A stretch of 64,000 nucleotides of DNA from positions 70,372,750 through 70,436,749 of the forward strand of contig CM072519.1 in assembly GCA_036898135.1 (NCBI GenBank). Direction: 5' to 3'. A program made the translations under genes and the position numbers. The DNA is from Oncomelania hupensis. Lineage: Eukaryota; Mollusca; Gastropoda; Littorinimorpha; Pomatiopsidae. Shown here piece by piece: positions 13,008-25,051 of this stretch (within the stretch, counting starts at the first letter, position 1; the number at the start of each line of letters is the position of its first letter). Below the pieces are notes generated by a model. The model worked only from the letters and a program-made list of their open reading frames with translations, ran no database searches and was not told the DNA's origin.

Positions 13008-13760
13008 ATAATGGGACACTAAACCACCCTCAACCCCTATCCAGACCCACAACCCAATATTTACTGAACAGTTACCTCCCTTGTCTAAACTGAAAACCCC
13101 AGAACTGTACACAAGAAATGTCCCACAACAATATGTAACAACTATAGTATACAACAATAAACAATAGGCAACAGTGAATAAATCAGCAAGAAGTAAATTC
13201 AATTTTATTGCAAGACACTAGCCAGCAAAAAGCTTGATGAATAATTTCTTTAGGTTGGCTTGCTTACTAAATCACTGTTGTAGCACTTTGTCTTTAGCTA
13301 ATCTCAAAAGAAGATGAAGAAACTACGCTCAGATAACAAAGAATACTGCACAGAATCCAGGCGATGAAGTTTATGTGAGTGTATGCAAGTATGACTGAGA
13401 AGAACTAGGGTGTGGTATGCAAACGCCCAGGCAGTGATCTCTCTGTCGTACAAAGCACACGAAGTGTACTGGCGGCGATGAACCTCACAGTCCCTCAGAC
13501 TGCACTCTCGACCAGCATGGAGTTTATATGTGCATGTAAACAATTCAATGCGATTCTCAATTCTCATAATTTATATTTCTTCCCTCATAACATAGTTGTT
13601 TATACAAATATAGCCTACATTACAAATATAATCACACTTCCAGTCAAACAATCCTGATTCATCTTCATTCTCATATTCATCACCCCTCTCTCTCTCTCTC
13701 ATTTTGACATATATCACCCCTTGACCCCATTTTGGCAACAACATCAACAACATTATTCAT
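12838..13760 (-). mobile_element. Possible solo LTR
   Basis: On the minus strand a TATA-like box (ATATAAACTCC near 13530) is followed about 590 bp later by AATAAA (near 12950) and a TG-rich end ACGTGACA at 12838. The order fits U3-R-U5 of an LTR. No internal domain, second LTR or target duplication was found, and a (CA)n tract lies inside. Confidence 0.3.
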
Positions 13761-13915
13761 TCTACATGTTTCACCAAGAAAATCATATAAAAATCATATA
13801 AAAAATACTATTAGCAAAATCTCTCCCTTTCCCCCTCATTCACCATCATTCATTCACGTACGCAAACTCGGAGTGCATAGCCACTAAAGAATAGAATTAC
13901 TGGGTTCACACTCAC

Positions 13916-14029
13916 CTTTAAGTTCTCAGCCTGTGAAACACGGATACACAACACCAACACCACAACACAAAACAGTACACCACAAATGGTTATTCGTGAG
14001 AGTATAAAGTTCGTTTGCACCGGGAGCAT
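13916..14029 (-). CDS. Possible signal-peptide first exon of a small secreted protein
   Basis: The ATG at 14029 opens 38 codons with a typical secretory signal: a short polar start, the hydrophobic core ICGVLFCVVVLVLC and a plausible cleavage site after VSQA. It ends AAG|GTGAGT, a consensus donor in phase 0. An in-frame ATG also lies upstream at 14083. I could not find a convincing second exon; one open stretch at 13567-13304 has several cysteines but overlaps a likely LTR. It may be chance. Confidence 0.35.
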
Positions 14030-14394
14030 TTCAGTACTGACGAGGTCACTGAGCCTTGGGAGGTTCCTAATCGAAGGACACACATCCTTAAGAAGATACT
14101 CTACACTTATTATCCTGAATAAGTGGCAGTGATAATCTTTCCGTTACAGTTTTCTGGTCATTCTTGTCCTGACGAGGGCACAAGACCTTGGGTGGTTCGA
14201 ATCACACGATACGCTACCCTTACGAAAACCGACTCCTTTGTCCTAAGATAACACAGTCTCAAAGTCACTGTCGTCCAAAAAAAACGTCTGCTTCCAATAG
14301 CTACCAACTTGACTCTGCTAGGCTAAATCTTTTCCCCGTTCACATTACAAGGTCTCGAGTTTCGCTCAGCACCTCTCCCATTCTCCCACTTGGG

Positions 14395-14435
14395 GGGGTT
14401 TATGCGGCTTTTTGTTTTTTTTTTGTTTTTGTTTT

Positions 14436-14470
<35 letters not shown>

Positions 14471-14570
14471 TTTTTTTATTTGTGGGGGTTTTTTTTTTTT
14501 AGGGGGGTGTGTTTTGTTGTGTGGGGGGGGGGTGTTGTTGTGTGGTGTTTGTTTTTTATTTTTTCGAGGC
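14395..14570. other. T/G homopolymer block
   Basis: Runs of T and G with almost no C or A. Possibly a sequencing or assembly artefact. Confidence 0.6.
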
Positions 14571-14940
14571 ATTTAGGCGCTATGCGTAACCCACGTGAAA
14601 CCCACACATACTTAGCTTGCATACACAGCAAAGAATGCTGATACAAAACTTTGTACACTGCAGTGCTAGAGATGTGCAACTCTGCACGATATGCAACTAC
14701 GGCACAACTTCTATTATCGTGCATTGAAAACTCGTGTCGTCACAGTCTCTCTCTGTCTGTCTCTCTGTGTCTGTCTCTCTGTGTCTGTCTCTCTGTGTCT
14801 GTCTCTCTGTGTCTGTCTCTCTGTGTCTGTCTGTCTCTCTCTCTCTCTCTTGCTCTGTATATACACACATACCATGGATGGGTTAAGATTCAGATCTTTA
14901 TGCATTCATATAATTATATAGTGACAGTTATTATAACATT

Positions 14941-15240
14941 GGTAAAAAGGTAAAGGTAGTCCCATAGCCTTGTGGTCGTAGGGGAGCGTGATGTTGGAGA
15001 TCACACTTATCTTGGGCCAGCGTAATGAGGGTGATGCCCATCTCTCTCCCTCGCTGCTTTACCTTCCCCACCCTTAAGAGAGTAGGTACTCAGTCACAGT
15101 TGAGTCAACTGGGGGCATTGTTATTTGTCGCTTCACGTTTTGCGGTCACCCATCCAAGTGCTAACTACACTGGACGGTGCTTAACTTGCGACACAGTATC
15201 GAGTGCTCCAACCACTGCTTCATCCGACACCCCATTTATA
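14941..15240 (-). mobile_element. 5S-rRNA-derived SINE (SINE3 type)
   Basis: On the minus strand the head at about 15190-15142 reads AAGTTAAGCACCGTCCAGTG and ACTTGGATGGGTGACCGC, close to the internal promoter region of 5S rRNA. A body of about 200 bp follows and a 3' end TACCTTTACCTTTTTACC at 14960-14941. The 5S part is too short and diverged to be a real 5S gene. Confidence 0.7.
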
Positions 15241-15797
15241 ACATTACAAATAACGAAAACAATATCACACAATATTCAAAGGGTAGCACGCATTTTAAAA
15301 ATACTTTTTTTCTCATCTGACTAGCAGTCTGCTAAAGGCTAACACTAACACTAACAGCTAAACAGATCAATAAGTTCATTAATCGCAAGGTCACTCAGTG
15401 TCAGTTACAGTTAATCTGTTAGTAGCTGACGACAAGGTCTTACTACAGACCCACAGCATGCTGGATTCCTGTCTTCCCGAGAATCAAGGCCACAACTTCC
15501 CTTCCTCCAGTTTTTCACTTTGTGCTTTTCAGTAAGTGCAGTATCGTAGTCCGCCTAGGTCAAATACTGCTAATTGCTTACACAATTATGTCTACGTTAA
15601 TTGTCTCAAACTTGAGATTGAAGGGTAGAGAGCCACTTGCGCTACAAACAACTGAACAAGGTTTCAAGTTATGCATAGCTTGCGGCGAAACTGGGCTGAG
15701 TGTCCACTCCAATGCACGTCAAAGGCCTTACTTTTAACTTGGTCAAGAAAGCGCCATTATGAACAGGGAGCTTAATAGACCTACAGCTGCAGCAGTT
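15241..15797. other. No gene seen
   Basis: Unique AT-rich sequence between the 5S-like SINE and retroposon copy a. Confidence 0.6.
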
Positions 15798-16405
15798 ACG
15801 TTAGTTAGTTAGTTATTCATTGTTTATAGGGTCCAGCGGACTGCAAAGAGCCGAATCAGGACAACAAAATCAGGAACACAATTCCCGTTGAAAGAGGATT
15901 CACCCCTGATCCGTATAAAAAAATCTGCTAAAACAACTCTAATGGTAACACAGAAGGCACTCCACCAGCCGGTCACTTTACAATAAAGACATCCCACGCA
16001 GGGGACGCTGAGGCTGTACTCTATTTATTGAACCCCCGTTTACCAAAACAAAATAGAATACAAACATCATTATCAAATATTAACGACACAAATACATATA
16101 AAATGCCTACATTGCTAAATAATAATACCACAGAAAGCCCTAGTGACCATTTGGCAGAAAGCGTCCAATATCCCCAAGCTGACCCAACAAACCCCATACT
16201 CAAATGAGGAGTTGTGGGAGAGTTTTGAAGAAAAAAGGTAGGTGACTGGTCTAGCGAAGAAGACAAATGTAGTAGATTGATAGAACAAAGTAGGAATGAG
16301 AAAGAAAAAATAAGAAAGAAAGCGACAGTGGGAATTTAAAGCACTATATTTCCAGAAAGTGGGGATACTATTTATACAGAAACCCCCGGCACCCCTACGG
16401 GGGAA
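15798..16405 (-). mobile_element. 0.6-kb retroposon family, copy a (full)
   Basis: On the minus strand it starts TTCCCCCGTAGGGGTGCCGG, has TATAAATAG within the first 45 bp, and ends GGACCCTATAAACAATGAAT followed by a (CTAA)n tail. TGCAGCA flanks it (15788-15794, 16406-16412). Non-coding. I do not recognise the family. Confidence 0.75.
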
Positions 16406-17999
16406 TGCAGCATTTAAGCCTCAGTCTATGCGGGAATGTAGTTTTCATATAGTGTTTGATAATACGTGGAAATAGACCTACTATGCGTGCTGGTGTTGTT
16501 GGTAGATCTACAGCTGTACATCCGTAGTGTAGTATTTGATAGCACTATATTTATATAATGCCTAACGCATATGCCATGCCTACTGTAGCCTGCTATCTGC
16601 GTTTCTCTAATAAAGCATTCCATAAGCCTTTATGTATAAATATTAGTAGGACTGTAACTGTACTTCCGTAAGGTTGGATTACCTGTATTTAAACAATAAG
16701 TACATTATAGTCCTCCAGTTCATATCGGTTCTTGACGCAGTAGTGTAGGCCTAATTAGCGCAGTTAGCATCTTGGATGGGAATGGTTAGTACTTGGATGC
16801 AACCATTGAACGGCGCAAAGAGTAAAACAACGCCAACACCTAATTATTAGTCCACCATGCTGTAGATGGGTAGCTGGCTGTGTGTAGCCATGAGGACGGT
16901 AAGACAGATAGGGATAAGAGACGGGCTTTGTCCTCATAAAGCTGGCCACTGTGCCCATACTTAGTGCAATTCCAACAGAGGTAGCTTGGGCAACAAATGA
17001 GGGCGATAACAGCAGCCTCTATTCATATCGGAAGGCTACAATCGCCTTTGTGTAGCATACAGGCTACATTATGGTACTTCCTAAAAGTGGGCATGGAGTA
17101 CATATATCGGCCAGCGCCTTGAGCAGCTCTTGAGCTGAAAAAGCGCTCTATAAGAACCATTAAATAATAAATTTAAAAAATAATATTTCTGTTTCATATT
17201 TATAATGGGGAATGCAGATTGATTGGCGTGTAACTGGGAAGGAAAGGACAAAAAGAGCGATTGGCTAAGAACCCATCAACACTAGGCCTAGCTTACTGCT
17301 CCGTCAATAAAGAACTGCAATGAAGAAACTGTAGATAGATAAGAGTATGGATGTACCATGGATCGAGACGTTGATAACTGAAAGGCAGAGACGCGGCCAA
17401 ACTAACAACAGAGACTCTAGCTGAAAACTAATGACTAAGCTTACTGCGCCTACAGGTCACTGCCTTCAGTGTACAGAAAGACCACGGAATATGTAGCTAC
17501 AGGTCACTGCCTTCACAGTGCACAAAGACCATGGAATATGTAGCTACAAGTGCCAACCTCACTGATCTAAGATAGTCTCCTCTCTGAAAATCCTTATCGG
17601 GAAGAGAGGGGACTATAAACTGATATAACAAACTGATATAACATCACTGATCTAAACGTGGATAAACAAGAAACAAGAAAGAAGAACGAACAACGGGGAC
17701 TCCGACTCACAAATATGTTCACGAGTGCTGGGGCAGTGCATTAAGGCAATACGAGGGAGACAACAACCACCCTGAAATGATGTGTTATGTAAAGAGTAGG
17801 TCGTCTGTAGTACGGAACATCACTAGCCTAAGTCTATATTTACCTAGATGTCTGTAGGCTTACTGACAAACAACTAAAATAGAAAGCGTGGAATTCAATT
17901 ACATTTGTTTTAAGTCTTTTCACAATTAAGTGATATCAGACTATTTTTTATAATACAGAGAAGAAACAAATACATACAATTCAAGACAACAGTTCTCAA
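16406..17999. other. No gene seen apart from a SINE tail
   Basis: Largely unique. A short duplicated motif GCTACAGGTCACTGCCTTCA-like occurs at about 17450 and 17498. Stops in all frames. Confidence 0.55.
17095..17175 (+). mobile_element. SINE tail fragment (second family)
   Basis: ATCGGCCAGCGCCTTGAGCA through AAAGCGCTCTATAAGAACCA and an AT-rich end match the 3' end of the SINE at 20345-20798 in plus orientation. Confidence 0.75.
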
Positions 18000-18370
18000 A
18001 ACTAACTAAATCTAAACATCTGTACTGTTAACTAAATGTAAACATCTGTACTGCTAACTAAATGTAAACATCTGTGCTGTTAACTAAATGTAAAGATCTG
18101 TACTATTAACTGAATGTAAACTTCTGTACTGTTAAGTAAATATTAACATCTGTTACTGTTAAGTGAATGTAAACGTCTTTTACTGTTAACTAAATGTAAA
18201 CATCTGTATTGTTTATATTTGTTCTGTTAACTAAATGTAAACATCTGTCTGTTAACTAAATGTAAACATTTGTTACTGTTAATTAAATGTAAACATCTGC
18301 TACTGTTAACTAAATGTAAACTTCTGTATTGTTTACATCTGTAATTGTTAACTAAATGTAAATATCAGCA
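18000..18370. repeat. 26-bp degenerate minisatellite
   Basis: Unit AACTAAATGTAAACATCTGT plus about six bases, 13-14 copies with indels. Confidence 0.85.
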
Positions 18371-19150
18371 CTGTTGCCTACATTGAATCTGGATGATTCG
18401 GTGTATAATTTGTGGCCAAAATATGTGTTCAGTTGGCATAGCAGAATAAGCGTTCAATAACAGAACTACTATTTACCAATGAAAAGACCAAGAACGGGAA
18501 ACAATGGTAGGTAGTATTGGTCTTTGACTCTATGGCTCTCATTGAGCTGCAGGCTAAGACCTGATAAACATCCACTCCATGGTATCCATTGAACAGTGGC
18601 CGTATCAGTAAAGGGTAAATACCGAACAGTCAGACGATGATTGGCGGGCAAACGCAGTTTCACTCAGTAAATGACAGACAACTTAATATAACCGACGCAG
18701 TTTCAATGGCTTGAAAAATAACAGTTGTGCTAAACAGCAAGGAATGTCCGTTGTGGAGAGTATTTCATGTAATAACCTTGACCAGTTGTCATTGTAGGCC
18801 TGAGTTTCTTTATGTACGTACCTCACAGCCAAAATAATGTTTCCTTAACAAACGCATGGTTCGTGTCAATTGGCAATAATGTATCAATAATGTATCAATA
18901 ATGTATCAATAATGTATCAATAACAATTGGCAATAATGTACCAATAACAATTGGCAATAATGTATCAATAACGTATGAAATAGATAGAATAAAATAAAAA
19001 TAAATCAATAAATAAAAAGACGTTGCGCATGATATCGTTTTGCCTACTATGTTTCGCATTAACTATTAGTATACAAGACGGCCATGGTTAACTATTTGTA
19101 AATAAACAGAAACACACACACGCGCGCGGGCACTCACACAAATAGACAGA
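18371..19150. other. No gene seen
   Basis: Unique sequence with a short TAATGTATCAA repeat at 18878-18970. Confidence 0.6.
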
Positions 19151-19154
<4 letters not shown>

Positions 19155-19239
<85 letters not shown>

Positions 19240-19252
19240 AAGAGAGAGAGAG
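19155..19252. repeat. (GA)n microsatellite
   Basis: About 49 GA units with few interruptions, upstream of the candidate non-coding exon's donor in plus coordinates. Confidence 0.95.
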
Positions 19253-19345
19253 AAGGTGACAAAGACAGAGACAAAAAAGGAGAGGGTAGGAGGGGAGGGG
19301 GGGGATGACCAATTATACTGTCATAAATTAACACCTTGAACTTAC

Positions 19346-19500
19346 CTCCTTTCCAAATGACTAGTCCACACGGGTTTTCCTCTCGCTGGCGTCAAAGATA
19401 GAGATAGATGTGGAACTCCCGTTTGAAGCGGTCGTCCCCAAACGTGCCAGATTTCCAGTCACCTTTCTTGCTTCAACAAAGTAAACAACCATCGATACTT
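19346..19500 (-). other. Possible non-coding first exon of gene B
   Basis: A minus-strand stretch of unique sequence ends in a strong donor, GGAG|GTAAGT, at 19346. Its open frame stops at a TAG before the donor, so it would be 5' UTR. Gene B needs an upstream non-coding exon because its start-codon exon begins with an acceptor. The start of the exon and the link across 14 kb are guesses. Confidence 0.3.
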
Positions 19501-20049
19501 TGGTGTACAGGCTATAGTGTAGGAATCGGTTTTGTTTGTGATTTAGAACAGAAAAGACTGCCAAAGAACACTAATTTATCCCGTCCTAAAGTAAGAAAGA
19601 TAGTCAGATTTGTTTGCATGATCTAAGACATTAAATATCACTAAAAACATTTCTATATCTTAGCCTTCCCTGAAGCAAGAAACTTAGGTATGTTTCTGTT
19701 TGACATCCTCTGGGACCAAAAAAAGGGGGATCTCCAAAATTCCACCCCTCCCCCCCCCCCCCAATTTCTGGTTCGATAGAAAAATATGATTTAAGTATTT
19801 GAATAATAAACAAGGTGGTGCCTAATAAATTATAAAGTAGGAACGGATTTGATGCGGATTGCAACATAACGAAATGGCCCGTACTGTATGCCTACACAGA
19901 CCGTCAAAAGCATACATTACAATGTTTTTATGCCGAATAAAGGAATATTTGCGCACATCCTAGGAAAGCCTTCAAATGTCAAAAGTTACACCACAGTTTC
20001 TTTTGACAAAAAATCTTACTAGAGGTTGAGATCCATCGAGGGACAATTA

Positions 20050-20262
20050 ATTTGAAACACTAGTTGTTCTCTCCTGTGACACATAACATAAAATGAAACA
20101 CCAGTTGTTCTGTCCTCTGACACATAACATAAATGAAACACTACTGTTGTTTTCTCCTCTGACACATAACATAAAATGAAACACTAGTTGTCCTCTCCTC
20201 TGACACATAACATAAAATGAAACACTAGTGGTTCTGTCCTCTGACACATAACATAAAATGTT
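20050..20262. repeat. About 42-bp minisatellite, five copies
   Basis: Unit ACACATAACATAAAATGAAA followed by CACTAGTTGTTCTCTCCTCTG, with 1-2 bp indels. Confidence 0.85.
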
Positions 20263-20344
20263 ATTGTAGGAAAGGTGTCGGCAAGTGTATGGACAAGAGA
20301 CACTAGCACCTATCCCTCCCTTTGATGATCTACTTAACATATGA

Positions 20345-20798
20345 ATATAACAAGCAGTATTTATTTATTTAATCGTTCTTATATAGCGCTTTTCCAGCTC
20401 AAGAGCTGCTCAAGGCGCTGGCCGATACAGGATCTAACTCAAGCCGCCCGAGACGCCCACCTGCAGCCTTTGGGCGCATGGTCTGACGCCCGGACAACTG
20501 AGCACAATCCTGGGCAGCCAGGGATGGGGGAGAAGGACCTAGGTGCATGCTGGGTGTTTTCTTGTCACCGGCACTCACCCGTCTAGGACATGAGCGTCAG
20601 GATCTTTAAAGTCCGTTATGATGGAATGTATGCGACACAGACTAGACCTCGGTTTATACTCTCATCCAAAGGAGTAGGAAAACAGGAGTAAAGTGTCTTT
20701 CCCAGGGACACAACACAATGGCCAGGCCAGGGCTCGAACCCGGGACCTTCCGATCCGCAAGCCGAAGCACTACCATTAGACCACAGTGCCTCACAGTA
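20345..20798 (-). mobile_element. tRNA-derived SINE, second family, full copy
   Basis: On the minus strand it starts GGCACTGTGGTCTAATGGTA (A box), has B box GGGTTCGAGCCC, a body of about 330 bp and the 3' end CAGCGCCTTGAGCAGCTC...AAAAGCGCTATATAAGAAC, followed by (AAAT)n. Fragments of its tail occur at 17095-17175 and 12035-12110. Confidence 0.8.
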
Positions 20799-21035
20799 TT
20801 ACAGTGTTTGCTCAAAACAAAGATATGGATTTAGAACTGAAAATGTTACTCTAACCTTGTATCATAAGTAAAGAACGGTCGACCTGTTTATTGCTTCTCT
20901 TCTTCTCGTCTTCTGATATATTGATACTGTTGACAACGGAAGATGAATACAGAATGTAGAATGTATTCATCCAAATGTCAACATACATTGCATATTGAAA
21001 TTGCTCTGATGCTGGTTAACGGTCATACACACATA

Positions 21036-21078
<43 letters not shown>

Positions 21079-21544
21079 ACCTACACATCCACGCTAAATC
21101 ACACTGTCACAAACACACACACCCACATATACACACACACATACACATTCACATCCACGCTAAATCACACTGTCGCACACACACACAATATTTACTCACT
21201 CCGTCTGCGTAAACACCAGAATTAATAATAATTGCATGTTCGTTTTATAAAACTTTAAAATAAATTTTGTTGTTCATGTGTTGTAGTCTACCGCTATAAG
21301 GACAAAGTTCCAAAGTTCCAAGTTCCTATACACAATGTATAGACTTGATAAAACATGGCCAGTGGCTAGTTTTGGGTTGTTATATTAAACACTACACTGA
21401 AGAGTATAATCATTGCCCTTCTAAATACGCAAAGCTCGGATGATTAGGCATATTTATGTTGTATCCAAATTTATTTACGTTATCTTGATATTGTAATTTA
21501 AATGCTATAGGGCATCAAGGTAACTATAGGCCTACTTTGTTACA

Positions 21545-22645
21545 ATAAATCAATAATATCTGTCACAGATGCTACAATAATATCTGTCACGATTCTAAGC
21601 GACAGTAATATCTGTCACACTCCTACAGAAATATATGTCACAATGCTATAGTAATATCTGTCACAACGCTAGGCTACAATAATATCTATCACGTTGCTGT
21701 CACGTTGTTACAGTAATATCTGTCACGATGCTACAGTAATAGCTGTCACGTTGTTACAGTAATATCTGTCACGATGCTACAGTAATATCTGTCACGATGC
21801 TACAGTAATAGCTGTCACGTTGTTACAGTAATATCTGTCACGATGCTACAGTAATATCTGTCACGATGCTACAGTAATAGCTGTCACGTTGTTACAGTAA
21901 TATCTGTCACGATGCTACAGTAATATCTGTCACGATGCTACAGTAATATCTGTCACGATGCTACAGTAATAGCTGTCACGTTGTTACAGTAATATCTGTC
22001 ACGATGCTACAGTAATAGCTGTCGCGTTGCTACAGTAATATCTGTCACGTTGCTACAGTAATATTTGTCACGATGCTACAGTAATAGCTGTCACGTTGCT
22101 ACAGTAATATCTGTCACGTTGCTACAGTAATATCTGTCACGTTGCTACAGTAATATCTGTCACGATGCTACAGTAAAATCTGTCACGATGCTACAGTAAT
22201 ATCTGTCACGATGCTACAGTAAAATCTGTCACGATGCTACAGTAATAGCTGTCACGATGCTACAGTAATATCTGTCACGATGCTACAGTAATAGCTGTCA
22301 CGTTGTTACAGTAATAGCTGTCACGTTGTTACAGTAATATCTGTCACGATGCTACAGTAATAGCTGTCACGTTGTTACAGTAATAGCTGTCACGTTGTTA
22401 CAGTAATATCTGTCACGATGCTACAGTAATAGCTGTCACGTTGCTACAGTAATATCTGTCACGTTGTTACAGTAATATCTGTCACGATGCTACAGTAATA
22501 GCTGTCACGATGCTACAGTAATAGCTGTCACGTTGCTACAGTAATAGCTGTCACGATGCTACAGTAATAGCTGTCACGATGCTACAGTAATAGCTGTCAC
22601 GATGCTACAGTAATAGCTGTCACGTTGCTACAGTAATAGCTGTCA
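21545..22645. repeat. 23-bp minisatellite, about 48 copies
   Basis: Unit CTACAGTAATATCTGTCACG plus ATG. Two positions vary (ATATCTG or ATAGCTG, and GATGCT, GTTGCT or GTTGTT), and the variants recur in blocks, which suggests higher-order amplification. Confidence 0.95.
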
Positions 22646-23072
22646 TGATCCTCTATGCTACTTCATGCTTTTGCAACATTATAACCTTTCTTTTAAAAAA
22701 TATGAAAAAGAAAAGTTGCCTTCATAATATAATAATCCTACCTTTTGAAGCACAAAACATCAGTGGTACTATTTGGTTACAGTCCTCTCACATATGTACA
22801 GGCACAATGTTTTCCAACCAAACCCTCTTTCTACACCTTGGCAGTGGTGTTGTTAAAGTTAGGGTTGCTCTGCTGACATACGTTAGCTCTAGGTGCATTT
22901 ATCGCTCATTTAATTGTGAGCGTAGAAAAGGCAAAGCAGAAAGTACCCTTCTGCCAAATCAAAGGCTTCTACGTTCTAGCATTGTTTGGCGGGTGGGGTG
23001 CCTCACAAACTAAGGCACAGGCAGAGAAAACTTAAAAATACAAAACAAATGCTGGATCCTAACGGGTGCAGA

Positions 23073-23186
<114 letters not shown>

Positions 23187-23550
23187 ATGTAAAAAAAAAA
23201 AAGGTGACGTCGTCATGTTTACGTCACTCAATTTGCACAAGTTTGGTTTTATCTTGGAGGCACAAGTAACGTCTTATTACATACCAAACTTGAACCAAAT
23301 CCCTCAAGTAGTTTGGGAGAAAATAGGATTAGAAAAACACAACAAATTATGATGTCACCATGATGATGTCACTTGATACCATACTTTTTTGTCATCACTA
23401 TTTTCTAACTAAATACCAAGTTTTTAAAAAAAATCGTCCACTAGTTTCAGAGAGAAGTGTGGAAATAATTACCTCTGGAGGGTCGCGTACGGATGGTACT
23501 ACGTTGGCGTCACTCCATATACATAGGTTTTGATTAAGGCTCAGCGCATC

Positions 23551-23612
23551 AATACAATATACAAGATTATTGCTTTAGGTCCAGCGGACTCTTCCGAGCC
23601 AAATCAGGACCA
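23551..23612 (-). mobile_element. 0.6-kb retroposon family, copy b (3' end only)
   Basis: Only the last about 45 bp plus tail are present, flanked by the 11-bp direct repeat CTCAGCGCATC (23540-23550, 23613-23623). The 5' truncation with a target duplication is typical of target-primed reverse transcription. Confidence 0.75.
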
Positions 23613-23683
23613 CTCAGCGCATCGGTACACTCTCTCTACATACAAAGTTTAAAGGAAATATTTTTAAAATTATTTAAAACTTT

Positions 23684-23791
23684 AAAGGTGAGGTCAGCAT
23701 GATTACGTCACTGGATTGCATAAGTTTGGTTTTACGTTGGAGGCACAAGTAAAGTCTAAATGTATACCAAACTTGAACCAAATCTATGACA
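23684..23791 (+). repeat. Duplicate of 23201-23300
   Basis: AAAGGTGAGGTCAGCATGAT through CATAAGTTTGGTTTTACGTT and ATACCAAACTTGAACCAAATC repeat the stretch at 23201-23300 with about 15 percent change. The pair probably belongs to a larger degenerate repeat covering 23190-23830. Confidence 0.65.
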
Positions 23792-24040
23792 GACTACTAG
23801 CACCAAAACCGAGAGTTAACAGTATTACGAGATAATTGAAATTAACACGAGTTCTGTGTGTTACATAGATACCGGTAATCAACAGTGTTAATTAATAATT
23901 CATGTTTTTTCTGGCTTTTTTTAGGCTTTCCATGTCAAGAGAGAGAGAGAGCAGCACCTTTCTTGGCGTTGTGTTTCAGACATGTTTTTTGATGGATGCG
24001 TCATGTAACTTTTTGCATTCTTGTACTTTCCGACCATTAG

Positions 24041-25051
24041 ACACTGGATAGTTATGAAAAACTAAGGATTTGCTCTTTTAATGTCAATGGGATAGGTGAT
24101 TTTAAGAAAAGAAAAGATGTTTTTGATTATTTGAGAAATTATGAAGGCAATATATTTTTACTGCAAGAAACTCATATAAAGTCGGATTGTGAGAACCTTA
24201 TTCGATCACAATGGGGCTATGACTGCATTGTGGCTGGGCAAGAAACGGCTAGTAATGGTGTTGCTATCTTGTTTCGCAACAATTTTGAATTTAAATTACA
24301 TGGGGTTTTGCGTGATTCGGAAGGACGATACATAATTGCTGATATTGAAATATTAAAAAAACGTGTTACCCTTGTTAACATTTATGCACCTAGTTGTGGA
24401 GATCACCCTGAATTTTTTGAGAAAGTGTTTCATGAAATTGTGTTGATTGACAATGATGTAATGATTATTGGTGGAGACTTTAACTTTGCTTTGAATCCGA
24501 GAATAGATTCTAATCAACCCTCTAATGTATACCGACCTAGAAGTCGGCAAAAAGTGTTGGACTTCATGTTTGATCATGATGTTGTTGATATTTTTAGAAC
24601 ATTGTTTCCTAATAAAAGATCTTATACTTGGCGTAGATTTAATGGCACTCAAAGAAGTAGACTGGACTTTTTTTGGGTTTCAGATGAAATGTGTCTTGAT
24701 ATTGTTGATGCAAACATAGCCTCTGGATACTGTTCTGATCATTCTTTGGTTGAAATTTGTTTGAAAACAGATATTGTTAAACGGCACCGTCCATTCTGGA
24801 AATTCAATAATTCATTATTGAAAGATATATGTTTTGTAAACCTGGTCAAACAGGTCATCTTGGATACGAAGCGGCAATATGCTGTTCCTGTTTACAATAT
24901 GGATGATTTGCATTTGATCAATGATTGCGATCTATCTTTGTTGATTGATGATCAGCTATTTTTGGAAATGCTTTTGTTAGAAATTAGAGGGAAATGTATT
25001 TCGTATGCAACTATAAAAAGAAAAAAGAAATACAGCAAGAACAGCAGTTAA
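24041..25051 (+). CDS. LINE endonuclease domain (5' part of ORF2)
   Basis: The frame is open from 24041 after a TAG. It reads LRICSFNVNG, then LQETH, the GGDFN core near 24470 and SDHS near 24740, which are the metal- and phosphate-contacting motifs of APE-type LINE endonucleases. It ends at a stop (25051) in an A-rich stretch just where the reverse transcriptase frame begins, which indicates a small indel in an originally single ORF2. No initiator ATG is evident at the left edge. Confidence 0.85.
   Translation, partial: TLDSYEKLRICSFNVNGIGDFKKRKDVFDYLRNYEGNIFLLQETHIKSDCENLIRSQWGYDCIVAGQETASNGVAILFRNNFEFKLHGVLRDSEGRYIIADIEILKKRVTLVNIYAPSCGDHPEFFEKVFHEIVLIDNDVMIIGGDFNFALNPRIDSNQPSNVYRPRSRQKVLDFMFDHDVVDIFRTLFPNKRSYTWRRFNGTQRSRLDFFWVSDEMCLDIVDANIASGYCSDHSLVEICLKTDIVKRHRPFWKFNNSLLKDICFVNLVKQVILDTKRQYAVPVYNMDDLHLINDCDLSLLIDDQLFLEMLLLEIRGKCISYATIKRKKKYSKNSS

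Noticed and set aside
16750..16810. Second possible 5S-like head (TTAGTACTTGGATG)
   Set aside because: Only about 14 bases match and the order of motifs is wrong.
21545..22645. CRISPR-like regular repeats (also 52165-53470 and 57535-58215)
   Set aside because: Units are head-to-tail without unique spacers, in a eukaryotic context with no cas genes.
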